Positions 43,898-55,560 of a stretch of DNA of 64,000 nucleotides are shown piece by piece. The DNA comes from Geosiphon pyriformis. Lineage: Eukaryota; Glomeromycota; Glomeromycetes; Archaeosporales; Geosiphonaceae. Each line of letters starts with the position of its first letter. The first letter of the stretch is position 1. The notes beneath the pieces were generated by a model. That model saw nothing but the letters and a program-made list of their open reading frames with translations. It was not told where the DNA came from and did no database searches. Location of the stretch: positions 153,690 to 217,689 of the forward strand of contig JAAOMT010000470.1 in NCBI GenBank assembly GCA_016748015.1, in the 5' to 3' direction. Made by a program: the position numbers and the translations under genes.

Positions 43898-45283
43898 ATG
43901 AATTCAAAAGACTACAACAATCTCAAACAATATTTGAAGACATTAACAATCCCAACAGATTGGTCTTCAGATGAAAACCATCAATTACAACAACAAACCA
44001 AACAATATTTCCTACACAACAACATTATTTATCATTAAAATTTCAAAAACCCAGACAAACCACTCAGATTAATACAAGAACATGAAAAAGAGACTATATT
44101 ATACAACATGCACTCAGATCTTTCATCAGTACACTTTGGAAAAGACAGCACTATTCAAAGAACACTAGAATACTATTTTTGACCCTAAATAAGAAAAAAC
44201 ATACATTAATATGTTAAATGTTGTGATAGTTATCAAAGAAAAGAAGGAATACGTCCTACTGAACCTTTAAATCCAATCAAAGTTGGACAATCTTTTGACC
44301 GAGTTGGTATCGATTTAGTCAGACCACTACTTATTATTACGCAAGGAAACCGATACATAACAGTAGCAATAGATTATCTTACCAAATGGCTTGAAGCCAG
44401 AGCTATTCAATGAGCAGATGCAAAATCAGTAGCAAATTTTATTTACAAAGACATTATTTGTAAACATAGATGCCCAATTGAACTTTTATCCGATCAGGGG
44501 ACACATTTTGTGAACAACCTAATACAAGAAATTTGTAAATGATTTAATGTCAAAAGACTTTTATCTTCGCCCTATCATTCACAGACAAATGAATTAGTAG
44601 AATGTTTTAACAGAACATTGTGTGAATCACTAGCCAAAGTTTCAACAGATTTTGAGCAGGAATGAGATATCTTTATTCCATCAGTGTTACTAGTATATAG
44701 AACACTAAAACAAGATACAACAAAACACATACCATTTGACCTTACTTATGAAAGAACAGCAAAACTACCAATTGAATTCATAGTAAAAACATACCCAGTA
44801 CAACCAATTACAGAAGAAAACTTACAAGAAACACTTCAGCGAAGAGCTTATACTCTTCTCAGTACTTTAGAAGGAAAAAGACAAATAGCAGCCACTTACA
44901 TTGAAAATTCACAAACCCAACAAAAAAAAAGACATGACAACAAACTGCCATCAGTTACAAACGAATTTAAAGTTAGAAATAAAGTTTTTTTACACTGAAC
45001 TAAGGCTGAAAAACAATGGAATAGAAAATTTGAACATAAATAGGATGGACCATTCTTTGTTTATGAAATCTTAGAAAATGGATCATACAAGTTAAGACTT
45101 GATGGGAAAATACTAGCAAAAGTTGCACATGGAGATCGATTGAAACATTATCACTCCAGAACACATCCTAAACCATTAATTCCACAAATTGGTACACATT
45201 CTCCTTTAATTAACCCCAAAGATATTCCCCAAAATTTGGAACCAATAGTTGTTATTGAACAACATCCCAACTTGAACACTTAA
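43898..45283 (+). pseudogene. Integrase of element H
   Basis: MNSKDYNNLKQYLK start and TAA at 45281-45283. All three catalytic acids are readable: GIDLVRPL, ELLSDQGTHF, ELVECFNRTL. Zinc-binding part: HSDLSSVHF...CCDSYQ (second Cys of the last pair replaced by Tyr). C-terminal GPF module (DGPFFVYEILENGSYKLRL). Around eight stops, nearly all at family Trp, Arg or Gln positions. Confidence 0.87.
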
Positions 45284-45400
45284 TTACTATAGAGTCTCCT
45301 ATAAAAATTCAAAAACAATCCTACAAAAATAACATAAAAATTTACATATCCAAAAATAATTTTATTTAGGAAAATTTTTAGCTTTGTAAAAATTATTATA

Positions 45401-46076
45401 ATGACTATTTCACAAAACATTTAACAATTATTTCAAAAACTAATGTTAGCTTTAAAAACAATACCTGAATTATCTATTACTATTACAGGAAAACATATTA
45501 ATTATACTCAAACAGAAACAGCCACAATCTTATCCCCAAAATCACAAAATTATCACCCTTATAAAAAAACATTAGAAGTTATTCTGGAATTCACCTACCA
45601 GAACTTTTGAAGCTTGTTTTAAAAGAAAATTTGTCATTCCCACCTATTGACATTCCACCAAATGCCACAATTCAACAAAAACTTCAACAGTGTTTTAATG
45701 AAGAAAACAGTAAATACTCTCCAATTTATAGATATTTTCACATTGGAAAAACACTGCATGAACAAAAACTGGAACTTACAACAGCCAATCTTACAAAAGA
45801 AGCCATTTAGAAACAACTCTACAATGAATTTAAGACTATGACTGGACCAACAAACAGTTGCTACAAACTTAGAGCAGCTCTTAAATTTTATGACCTATTT
45901 CACACCTGTGAAAATGTCCTACAAAACCCAATTTTACAACCACTGAAGATCCAATACATTGGAAAACTCACAAAACTGAAATTTCAACAATTTTCAGACC
46001 AAATTTTTTCAGTAATTTTGGATTATTATCTGGAATGTACAGACAGTACTTGGACTTCGACAGAGCTCAGTCTTGA
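45401..46076 (+). pseudogene. ORF3 remnant of element H
   Basis: Begins MTISQNI after a 117-base gap from the integrase stop, and ends D-F-D-R-A-Q-S-stop at 46074-46076, the same closing signature as D-F-N-R-A-Q-Y in A. Between them are IYRYFHIGKTLHEQKLEL (compare YCYFYLGQ...NIQNLY), LRAALKFYDLFHTCEN and GKLTKLKFQQFSDQIFSVIL (compare GKITNAQFEKLQTQITQVIL). Three frame segments, so non-coding now. It shows that ORF3 belongs to the ancestral lineage. Function unknown. Confidence 0.62.
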
Positions 46077-46087
46077 GGAGAAGATTA
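46075..46087 (+). promoter_or_regulatory. Polypurine tract of element H
   Basis: GAGGAGAAGATTA abuts the 3' LTR, preceded by the ORF3 end. Shorter and less pure than in A and F. Confidence 0.6.
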
Positions 46088-47053
46088 TGTTACCAACCAA
46101 AACTTGAGATATTAATTAACATAATATTACTCTTATAATTTCTACTATTAAATTAGCATATATTATTGTTCAAATTATCACTTATTATTTAATCAAATTA
46201 TCGAATATTACCAATCAATTAATAACCTGATTTGTATTATAGAAATTAGGATGATCAAATTACACAATACTTCGAACCATTTAATATTCAAGAGTTTGCT
46301 GAAATTTGTAGAAATTCGCTAAAATAATTAATAGTTTACCAAAATATTTAATAGTTTGCAGAAATAACTTGTAAATTTGCCGAAAGGTATCTTTAGTTCA
46401 TCAAAACCATAGTAAAGAAAATAGTTCAAGTTTATAGACTAGTACTACAACAAGTTGTATAAAAGAAGAGCTTCTCTCTTTGAGAAAATGTATCTCTTAT
46501 TTTTAGATATCTTACTTGAGACTTATTAATTAGAATTGTTTTCACAAAAATGAAATAAAAATCAAATAATTTAAAAAGTCAACTTCCTTGAAAATTCCCA
46601 AAACCCAACTAATATTTTGAAATTGATTAGCTACCAATTTCAATAAATTGTTAGTGACTCCAGGCCTGGATAGAAAATGTTTCCCTTGACAGAATTCTAT
46701 TTTTTTTACATTTCTTTTATTTTTCTTTTATTTTCTTATTATAATCATTTGGATAGCCTACAGACAAAATTCCTGTAGAAGAGTTAACTTTCACAGCAAA
46801 GTAACTACACATCTTTAGTGAGCTTCCAGATGAGCAATTTCTGAAAAAGAGTTGACATTTACTACAACATAACTACACAAGTAACTGGCACAGAATTGGC
46901 TATTCCACTTATAAGCCCAGCAGTTCAAATTATAGGAGATAATTTGAAGATAAATTCAGTTATTGGAGGTTCAACCACATCCAGAAAACGTGAATTTACA
47001 GCAAACAGGCATTAACAACCATTAAAAAAAGAGACCAAAAACCTCCAGTAACA
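46088..47053 (+). repeat. Element H 3' LTR
   Basis: 966 bp, TGTTACCAACCA to CTCCAGTAACA, followed by ATGG (47054-47057). Colinear with 37269-38246; most differences are C/T or A/G. Confidence 0.95.
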
Positions 47054-47240
47054 ATGGTTATGAGTTTCTCTTTGAGGGTAGCTCCATTGAACAATAGGAC
47101 TTCTGAGAGTTCATTAATTTCAAAGAGAAATATAGTAACAAGTGACTCATCTTTCATAATGGTTACTGGTAAGATGTTGTTAGTAAGTATGGATTGTTGA
47201 TTGGACTCTGGGTTGTGGGATTGGGTGTTTTCTAAGGTAA
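47054..47240 (-). pseudogene. Protease (5' part) of element G
   Basis: The N-terminal side of the protease domain split by element H. On the minus strand NNILPVTIMKDESLVTIFLF and EVLLFNGATLKEKLIT match the region just before the active site in A (NNILPVTITEDEFLVAIFPF). Joined across H it leads straight into LILDSGSAA at 37230. Confidence 0.75.
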
Positions 47241-49517
47241 CCAGAAAACTTAAATAGTGTTGGGAATTCGAATTTTGGGTGGGCCCAATTCTCAAATTTT
47301 GTGACCGTAATCCTGTTAAATAGTGTGAAAAGCTAGGGATCAGTTAGTGAACAACCATTGCTGATCTTTAGTTTTAAGCAATTCTGGATCTCGGATTGCC
47401 TGATGTCATTTGAGCTGGGTTTTGGAGTAGTGTCTAAATTGGCTGTGGTTGATAAATTACTGGTGACTGCAGTTGATAGATTGTTTGGTGCTGTGGTTAA
47501 TAAATTGCTGGTGTCTGTGGTTGATAAATTGAAGGTACATATACTGGTGGTTAATAGATTGGCTGCTGTGTCATTGGCTGGTAAGTGGGTTGATATTGAT
47601 CTTGATTTGGGTAATGGTTCAGGAGGTTTGAAATTGGTGATCAGAGTTTCTGTATTGATTTTCTGATTGTGAGTTACTATACAAATGGCAATTGACTCAG
47701 ATATGGTCTTGTTTACTACAGTTGTAGCAGACATGCATCTTAGGCTGCCATGGCTGATTGGATGATAATGATGATCATAACTGATTTTGAAAATGATTTG
47801 TGTTTCCTGAATTATTGTGTTATTGTGGTGGTTGATAAATTGCCCAATTGTCAGCTAAGTATCTCTTTAATTTCTGATTGATTGAATTACTAAATTGTTT
47901 TAATTTGGAATCCAATTCAGATGATCTATTTATTACTAAATTAATGGCTTGGGTATGGTTGGCTTCTAATTTTGCTGTTTCAAAATCTCTGATGTTGATA
48001 ACTACAGCTTAAAGATCTGCTGAGTGTAATAGACATATGTATTGGAGAATGCTACTGCACAATCCTCTAATAAATTGATTAAGAATTTGTGGTGCTGTAA
48101 AATAGTCAGCTTGAATTGCCTGAATTTGGTGTAGGTTTCTATGGAAGCATCTTATATATGTAGTGACTGCTTCAGTTTCCCTTTGTTTCATGGTGGTGAA
48201 AGTGTTGACCAGGTAATTGATACTATTATTGTTACTAAAGTATCTCAAAAACTCTGTTTTGAATGTGTTAAAGGTGACCAGTTTGTTGATCAAGCTTTAA
48301 TACCAGGAATTGGCAGTGTCTTGTAAGAAGTATGGAATTGCTTGAAGTGCTCTGGCATTGTCTCAATTATTAGCAGTAATGACTTTTGTGACATCATTAA
48401 TTTATGCTTGGGCATCATCTTTTTTGCTGGTGAATTTTTTGAGTTTGGTGATTGAAGCATAGGCCATTAGATTCAAGTTTAATGGTTGTTGTGGTAACAG
48501 TTGAGATTGTTGCAGCTGTTAAAGTGGCTGTTGAGATTGTTAAAATGGTACTGGCAGTGGTTGGATTTACTGATCCAGTTGCTGTAATGGCTAACCAATT
48601 GGTTCAACTGGTTAATTAATTATGATTTCTGGAGGTACATGTTGTTGATTAATTAAATCAGAGTTTCAATTATTCTGATTTGGCGGTGTTTGAATATTTG
48701 GAGCTTTGATTTCTGGATTTTCTAAATTTGAATTTTGTGGAGTTTGACTGTTTGGAGTTTCAACTTCTGGGTTTTCTGGGATCAGGTTTTGGTAAGTAAA
48801 TTCCTGATCTTCTTCTTCTTTTTCTGATTTTGTTACTTCTCATGGGTCAAAAATTCCAAAATTGGATTGAGATGGCAGTGATTGATATCCTGATGATGTT
48901 GGTAATTGTGATTTAAATTCTTCAAAATATTCACTATATATTCCTAATAGATCTGTTTTCCTTTGTTTACTTTAAAATAGAAGTTGGCCAAACATTGATG
49001 TCATATTTGATGTGAATGCATCTACTGACATTATGTTGATGGCACTTCCAGATGTATAGTGATAGGATGAGTTGTTTGGTGATTCAACTCTGGTTTTCTT
49101 TCAAATAGGTGGTTGTATTTATTTTGGTGTTACAGCTGGTGTTTGTAATCTTCCTTTGTCTTTGTTTATGTAAGTGATGAGGAATTGTTGTTGGGTGTAC
49201 CTTTTAATGGTTTGGTTTATTTTTCTGATGATTGGTGTGAAACTGTAATTTCTTGGTAAGCTGATATGTTGAAACAATTCTGTATAGAAATTTTCTCTTG
49301 TGGATTCGATGTTAACTGTTTCTCCTAAGCAATCTGTGCTTTTGTCATTAATGTAGAAGTTAAAGGCTGATTCTGCTGAGAAATGGTTATTGTTTAATCC
49401 TAATTGTTGGCTGTACTATTGAAACAAAGATTTGGTGAATCCTAAATAGTTGGTTCTTATAATTTCTAATTCTGCTACTTTTGGAATAATTGTTGGTACT
49501 GTTCTCTATAGGATTAT
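47241..49517 (-). pseudogene. Gag remnant of element G
   Basis: The zinc-knuckle region near 47705-47750 carries a C-Y-N-C type pair. The open piece 47333-47734 is a Ser/Thr/Asn-rich spacer with repeated LSTT-, LLTT-like units. The capsid-like block is in 48009-48470 (MKQRETEAVTTYIRCFHRNL). An acidic and Gln/Pro-rich part follows (48480-48850). The N-terminal blocks VNIESTRENFYTELFQH and KVAELEIIRTNYLGFTKSLF run to about 49490. Frame fairly continuous with scattered stops. Confidence 0.77.
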
Positions 49518-49535
49518 ATCTTACAAGAAGCACCA
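49518..49535 (-). promoter_or_regulatory. Primer-binding site of element G
   Basis: On the minus strand TGGTGCTTCTTGTAAG, two bases inside the 5' LTR. Differs from A and F by C to T and G to A changes only. With CCTGTAACTTGGTGCTC at 49586-49602 it forms the U5/PBS inverted repeat. Confidence 0.6.
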
Positions 49536-49537
49536 AA

Positions 49538-50411
49538 TATTACAGGTGATTATTTGGTGTCTCAAAGCAAATAACAAACCTGTAACTTGGTGCTCAATTA
49601 ATATACTGATGTTAATTACTGAAGGTGGTTTGTATCTGAAGGTGTTAGTTGAGTTCTTTGTATAATGGACAGAGAGTTAATAGTTGTTTTCAGTAGCCTT
49701 TTGGAATCACAATTCTATCAATTTTTTTCTCGGCTTGGTGGCCAGCAATCCTCTGGTAAGTAATCTGTAATTCTTGTACATGTTCTACCCACTTGCAGGA
49801 GTCTTTTACCAAGCAATTCTTGATGTCAATAATTCAGTGCTTAATCCTTAATCAATTTAGTAAACCACAAAAAAAGATAAAAATAAAACAAATAAAAAAA
49901 AACAAAAAAAATAAAGAAATAAGCCAAGGCAATTTTGTTAAAGTTAGTATTTTGTTAATAGTCATGATCAAGAGCTATTGTTCCAGTATAATTAAGTATG
50001 AATTTCTATCAACATAAAGTGTTGATAGTGGAAAGTAGATTGAGATAGTAAATAATTATTTATTGATATTTGTGATATAGAAGATTGCTTAGATTAAATC
50101 TAAACTGAGAGGTCTCTAACTAAAGGATTCTGCTTTTTTCTACTTCTATCACTATTGCTATATATACATAATTGAGATTCCTCAATTCCTTAATTTTTTA
50201 CACCAGAAATCTTAAAATTTCTGGAATCCTACAATTTCTTTAGAAGGAATCTTGCAATTCTGGAATCTTGCAATTCCTTGTACAAGAATTCTGAAATTTT
50301 TGGAATCCTGCAATTCCTCTTAAGAGGAATCCTGAAATTCCACATTTACTATGGTTACTTCTGATTGGTTAATTTATGTGCTAATATATTTCCTATGTTC
50401 TATGAATAATA
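49538..50411 (-). repeat. Element G 5' LTR
   Basis: 874 bp; plus strand TATTACAGG to GAATAATA. The repeat array (50195-50340) has extra GGAATC-TTGCAATTC units compared with the other LTR. TATA block near 50158-50168; hairpin-like AATAG...CTATT near 49957-49979. Confidence 0.93.
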
Positions 50412-50415
50412 CTGG

Positions 50416-51055
50416 CAATTCTTTAGTAAGTAATTCTTAATTTTAAGTGGCTATTCTCTCACAGGAGTTTTTTACCAGACAATTCTTGACATTAATAACT
50501 CAGTGCTTAATCCTTAATTAATTAGTAACAACAAAGAAATAAAATACAAAAGAAAATTTAAAGAAAATAAAATGTAAGCCAAGACAAGTAACATTAGTAT
50601 TCTGTTAATAGCCATAATCAAGAGCTATTATTCTAGTATAATCAAGTATTTAATACTATCAATATAAAGTTTTAATAATAAGAAAAGTGATTTAGATCAT
50701 AATAATTATTTATTGATATTGATAATTATAATAAAGATATGATAATAGGAAGGTATTGGTAATTTCTAAATTATTCTTTTCTGCTTTTAATGCTCTTGTT
50801 ATATATACATAATTTAGATTTTATAAGATTGTTTACATTCTTGAGAGATATGTTATAATTTTTTGAGCAATGCTCATATTGCTGAGTGATGTGCCTTAAT
50901 CTTCTAAAATTGCTCTATATTGCTAAGCAATGTGCCATAATTTCTGATATTGCTCCATATTGCTGAGCAATATGCTTATGTGTTAACTACTATTTTTTTA
51001 TTGGTCTATCTGTTTTCCTCCTATTTTCTTTTATATATTTTTTTTATGAGTAATA
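50416..51055 (-). repeat. Element D 3' LTR, inner part (U3 side)
   Basis: Continues the LTR broken at 30468. It carries AATAGC...GCTATT (50607-50629) and a TATA block near 50800. Instead of the GGAATTCC array it has several TGCTGAGCAATGTGCC-like units (50865-50975), a different short repeat in the same place. Ends GAGTAATA. The polypurine tract AAAAGGAGGAGATAA (minus strand) is at 51056-51070. Confidence 0.85.
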
Positions 51056-51068
51056 TTATCTCCTCCTT

Positions 51069-51700
51069 TTAATATTGAGTTCTGTCAAAATCTTCACTTT
51101 GAATTAAGTCTAATACTTTTTTTTTAATATTGTTTGTTTAACTTTGTTTCTTATATTTTTGATTTACATGTTGTTTATTTTTTCCCATTGGTTAATAGTA
51201 ATTGTTTCTATGTTAGAATGTAACAATATTTCTGGGTAATTTTGAAATATTGTGTGTAGTCAATAGATTGTTCTAATGTGCAGTAATAGATTTCTTTTCT
51301 TCTTGATAATATTTTCAATATTCTGTATTGTTTCTTAATTAAATATTCTTTTGGCTTTATCAAAATATAATTTCTGAATGTTTAACTTTTGTCCCAACTG
51401 ATAGTAGTAATATGGTATTGGAAATTGTTCTGTCCATTATTTTTAATTATCTTTTGAAAGTTCTTTTGTTGAAACCATGATGGGTATTTTTCTAAAAATG
51501 TTTTTTACTTTCTCTACTATTTTGTTTAACCAGTTTTTTAATTGTTTTTGTGGTTACTAATATGGTGTACTTTTTTTTTGTTTAGTGTCTTGATAACAGA
51601 TTGTTTGGTAATTGATGACAATTTCTATGTTTAATTGTTGCTGACTTAAGGCCTGAAACAATTGTTGAACTAAGGTGTAAATATGATATGGTATTTCTAT
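51069..51700 (-). pseudogene. ORF3 remnant of element D
   Basis: Ends A-Q-Y-like-stop at the polypurine tract. The Met of MEIT has become Ile (ATA, 51698-51700): KKIEIPYHIYTLVQQLFQ. A YYYQLGQKLNIQKLYFDKAK-type motif is readable near 51335-51400. It follows integrase in frame after TGA. More divergent than A, F or G. Confidence 0.52.
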
Positions 51701-51754
51701 TTTTTTTGTTGCTTTTGTCACATATTCTGTGTCTTTATATACTCTTTTGGTTGT

Positions 51755-53142
51755 TCAATTTGATGTGTTTGGTTCAATAATTATAATTGGTTCTGGGTCT
51801 TGTAGAATCTTATCTGGTTGGACTAGTATTCATTGTACTTTCAGTTGTGGAATATTATTGGTGGATGATGATACTATATAGTGATATGGTTTCAATCAAT
51901 CACTATGTGCTGCTTTGGCTAAGATTTTGTTGTTCCATCTTAATTTATAAGCTTCATTTCCTAGAATTTTTTCTATGTGAAATGGTCTGTTTCATTTGGG
52001 ATCAAATTTTCTACTTTATTGTTTTTCTGCTTTGGTATGATGTAAAAGTATTTTGTCTTCAATTCTGAATTCAATTGGTTTATTTGATAGTTGGTTATTA
52101 TGTCTTTTTTTTTGTTTTTCTTGTGATTTTTAAATATTATCAGCTGCTCTTTGCTGTTTGTTTTCTAGTGTTTTGATTAAGTCATATGTTCTTTTCAATA
52201 ATATTTCTTGGAAATTGTCTTCTGTTATTGGTTTAGTTGAATATGTGCTAATTTTTATTTCCACTGGTACTGTTGCTGTTTTACAGTATACTAATTCAAA
52301 TGATATTGCTTGTGTAGTATTTTGCTTTATTGTCTAATAAGCAAATAATATTGATGATATAAACAAATCTCATTCATCTTAATTTTTTTGGCTAATTTTG
52401 GCAATTGCTTCACATAATGTTCTATTGAATCTTTCAACTAAGCCATTGGTTTATGGATAATATAGTAATGATAATAGTCTTTTTATTCCAAATTTTTGAC
52501 TTAATTCTATTAATATTCTATTTATAAAGTAAGTTTCTTAATCAGATAGTAATTTTTTTGGGCATTTGTGTCGACAAATTAGATCTTGATGAACAAATTT
52601 AGCTATAAATTTTGCATCTGCTTTTTAAATGGCTTTTGCTTCTGGCCACTTAGTAAGATAATCCATGATTACTGCAATATATCTGTTTCCTCTGCTGGTT
52701 ATTGTTAATGGTCTGACTAAGTCAATTCCAATGCAATCAAATAGTTGTTCTACTTTGATTGATTTCAATAGTTCACTGGGTTTTATTCTTCTTTTTCTTC
52801 TTCTTTAACAAACATCACAATTTTGAACATATTGAATAATATCTGGATACATAGATGGTCAATAGTATCTTTTTCTGGTTTTTTCCATAGTTGCTTCTTT
52901 ATAGAAATGTTCTGCTATTGAATCTGAGTGCATATTGAATAGTATTGTTTTTTCTCTGGTTCTGTGATTACTCTGAGTAGTTGGTCTGGATCCTTCTTGT
53001 TTTTCCGATATAATATATTTTAATAAGTGATAAAATATTTGGATTGTTGTTTTATGTTGTTTTATTTTTTTGGAGATAATTTCTCTTTGAACTGCTGGAT
53101 ACTAATATAGTATTGGAGTTGTTGATATTTTTGTGTATTCAT
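51755..53142 (-). pseudogene. Integrase remnant of element D
   Basis: First catalytic Asp present (CIGIDLVRP). The second block (near 52540) is eroded to a Ser-Asp-stop type sequence. The third reads LVERFNRTLCEAI-like near 52420-52450. TGA stop at 51755-51757. The C-terminal module is readable. Numerous stops. Confidence 0.75.
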
Positions 53143-54450
53143 CTTTTGTTATATTTTGGGTTAAAATAGTTTTAGATTTGTCTTATTCATGACAAACTAT
53201 CAGTATTTCCATTTTTTTTTGTAATATACTGTATAATTAAATAGTAAATATTCTATTTTTCATCTAGTATGACAATTATCTCCAAATTTTTGCTTCTGAA
53301 TTGAAGTCAATTCTTTATGGTTAGTGTATATGTCAAATTTTTGGCTTAAGTATTTCTTCTATTTCATAACTGCCTAATAAATTGTTAAGTGTTTTAGTGC
53401 TGGTATTCTATAGTTTTTTTCTGCTGAACTTAAGCTGCAACTAGCATATACTACTGGATGTTCTCTTCCATCCAGTCTTTTTTGAGATAGTACTGCTTCC
53501 AATGCTTGATCTGATGCATCAGTTGTAATTATGAATAGCTTGTTATGATCTGAATAGATTAGTACTGGAGCTTGAATAAGCTTTTTTCTTAATGTATTAA
53601 AAGCTTTTTGCTAGTTTTCTGTCCATTCATATTTGGTGTTCTTTGTTTGGAACTGGTATAATGGCTGAGCCAGTTTGGAAAAGTCTTTAATGAATCAGTA
53701 ATAGTAACTCACAAATCATAAGAATGCTTGTAATTCAGTCAAGTTGGTTGGTATTGAGAAGTTTTTAACTATCTTAATTTTGTCTGAATCTGTCTTGATT
53801 CCATTTTTGCTCACAACATGTCCCAAAAATTTTAATTCTGTTTTGCCAAAGAAGCATTTGGTGACATTTAACTTTAATTTGGCTCTTCTTAGTCTTTTAA
53901 ATACTTGTTGAAAATAATGTAAATGATTATTGAATGTCTTGGAGAACACATTGGTATCATCTAAATAAACAACTATTAACTTCCACAGTAGTCTAGTGTA
54001 GACAATTTCTATAAGCCATTGAAATGTGGCTAGAGTATTTATTAAGCCAAAAGACATAACTTCAAATTCAAAATTTCTTTTTCGGTTTGTAAAAGCTATT
54101 TTCTTCTTATCTTCTGGTTTTATGGCTACTTGTCAGTAACCATTGTCTAAATCTAAAGTTAAAAACCATTTTTTTTTTCAAAAACATTGAAAAGTTTTTG
54201 GATTTTTGGGTTTGAATAGCTATCTCTCTTTGTTACTCTATTAAGTTTTTGGTAATCTACACAAAAGTGAATTTTTCCATTCTTTTTATAGACTAGTACT
54301 ATTGATAATAATCATGGACTCATTAATAATTGGATTAATTCATTATTTAACATCTGATTGATTTCTTGTTAAATAATTTTATAGTTTGTTGGTGGTATTT
54401 GGTATGTTCTCTGTTTAATTGTCATTGCATCTTTAGTTTTGCCAAATTTA
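53143..54450 (-). pseudogene. Reverse transcriptase and RNase H of element D
   Basis: Open stretch 53716-54057 covers MSFGLINTLATFQWLIEIVY, VVYLDDTNVFSKTFNNHLHY (both catalytic Asp kept) and KCFFGKTELKFLGHVVS. The MPFG Pro is Ser. RNase H keeps ITTDASDQALEAVLSQ, with ALKHLTIY-type Glu loss in the second block. Stops elsewhere. Confidence 0.8.
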
Positions 54451-55560
54451 TTTTTACTGGCAAAAATGTCATTGAAGTTGTTGAGTAATATCTTAAGCTA
54501 CATACATTGTAGTGAGTCTAAATTTTCTAAGTTCATCTGTTCTAATTGTTCTGATTGGAGCAGATAACATTCTTCTCATTCATATATTGTTTATAATATA
54601 ATATCTATATATCTACATAGTTGTAGAAAGTCTAAAATAGAGTTTGGTGGTTGTTTTTCAACCTTAGTGCTTAAATATCTGATGGTAGTTCCTTTTGGTA
54701 TCTTAATAACATTTTCTGTTGTGTTGTAGATGGGAATTTTGATATGTTTCAGGCTTTTGGCTAATATATAAAGATTGGTAAGTTTAATTTTTTCTGATTC
54801 ATAAATAATAGTTTTCACTTCAAAAATTTGAGCTTAATTTTTTACTCTTTTTTTTATGGCTAACATGTATTGGTTATATGACAGAATAAAAATTAATTGA
54901 CAGGTGAAGATAATTTCTTTTTTGTTAAAAATCTTTTCCTCTACTATATTGACTGGTATATCTATTTTACCTATGAATCTAAATCTACTAATTTCTTTAG
55001 CTGTAATTCCTAATTTTTTTCTGTTTCCCACTGATACTAATTGAGCTATTTTAACCAAAAACAAAAATATTGTCTGTGCTATTTTTTTGTTTGGTTCTAT
55101 AATATAAGCCTTTTCTGAGTCATTTTGTAATATTGTAATGATATTTCTCATATATCTTGCCTTAATTATTCTTCTTCTGATATTGATTTCTTTTTTTGCT
55201 AAACTACTCTTAAATGCTAATTAAACTATTATTGTTTCTGGGATTTTTAATGTTACTTTGAAATCAATGCAGATGTGTAAATATGGTTCCAATTTGATGG
55301 TTTTTTTTCCCAGATATCTTAAATCAAACTTTGTATCAATATTATGTGTGCATTCTGGCATGATATCTTTATTATTATTGCTAAATCATTTAAGTTCTTG
55401 CTCTTTGGTGAAATCAAGAAGTGCAATATATTGTTCTGGGTTTAAATTAAAGTCCAAACTATTGTTATTTTTATTGCCATTTTAAACAAAGCTGGAACTA
55501 TTGTTTTTGTCATTATCATTTTCAAAGTTTGAATCAAGATTGAACTGTAATTTCGATTCT
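54451..55560 (-). pseudogene. dUTPase and connector of element D
   Basis: Motif 1 near 55330-55360 is eroded (TKFDLRYL-like). Motif 3 reads RIIKARYMRNI, with Lys for the catalytic Asp; motif 4 NKKIAQTIFLFL; motif 5 KEISRFRFIGK. The open stretch 54834-55151 runs from motif 3 to the connector, whose LTNLYILAKSLKHIKIPIYN block is in 54591-54818. Inactive. Confidence 0.78.

Larger units (their letters stand above)
37269..47053 (+). mobile_element. Element H: divergent Ty3/Gypsy LTR retrotransposon with dUTPase, complete
   Basis: Plus-strand element in the protease gene of G, with ATGG on both sides (37265-37268, 47054-47057). LTRs of 978 and 966 bp are unrelated in most of their sequence to those of the other elements, although the ends TGTTAC/GTAACA and the start of the primer site agree. 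Proteins are clearly homologous but distant. Gag, protease, cysteine module, dUTPase and connector all lie in one frame (39280-42444) apart from stops; a frame change follows before RT. RT is YLDN; the other catalytic acids I checked are kept. Confidence 0.95.
30469..50411 (-). mobile_element. Element G: Ty3/Gypsy LTR retrotransposon with dUTPase, split by element H
   Basis: Minus-strand element in the 3' LTR of D, with CTGG on both sides (30465-30468, 50412-50415). Its own protease is split by H at 37268/47054, flanked by ATGG. Removing H rejoins the sequence colinearly with A, D and F. LTRs are 820 and 874 bp; most of the length gap is about 54 bases in the GGAATTCC repeat array. Protease keeps DSG; RT is YLDN, RNase H TNTLG and dUTPase IINTGY, each an Asp to Asn change. 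Confidence 0.92.

Noticed and set aside
50865-50975. A CRISPR-like array from the spaced TGCTGAGCAATGTGCC units
   Set aside because: Units are short, imperfect and unevenly spaced, lie inside a eukaryotic-type LTR, and have no cas genes nearby.
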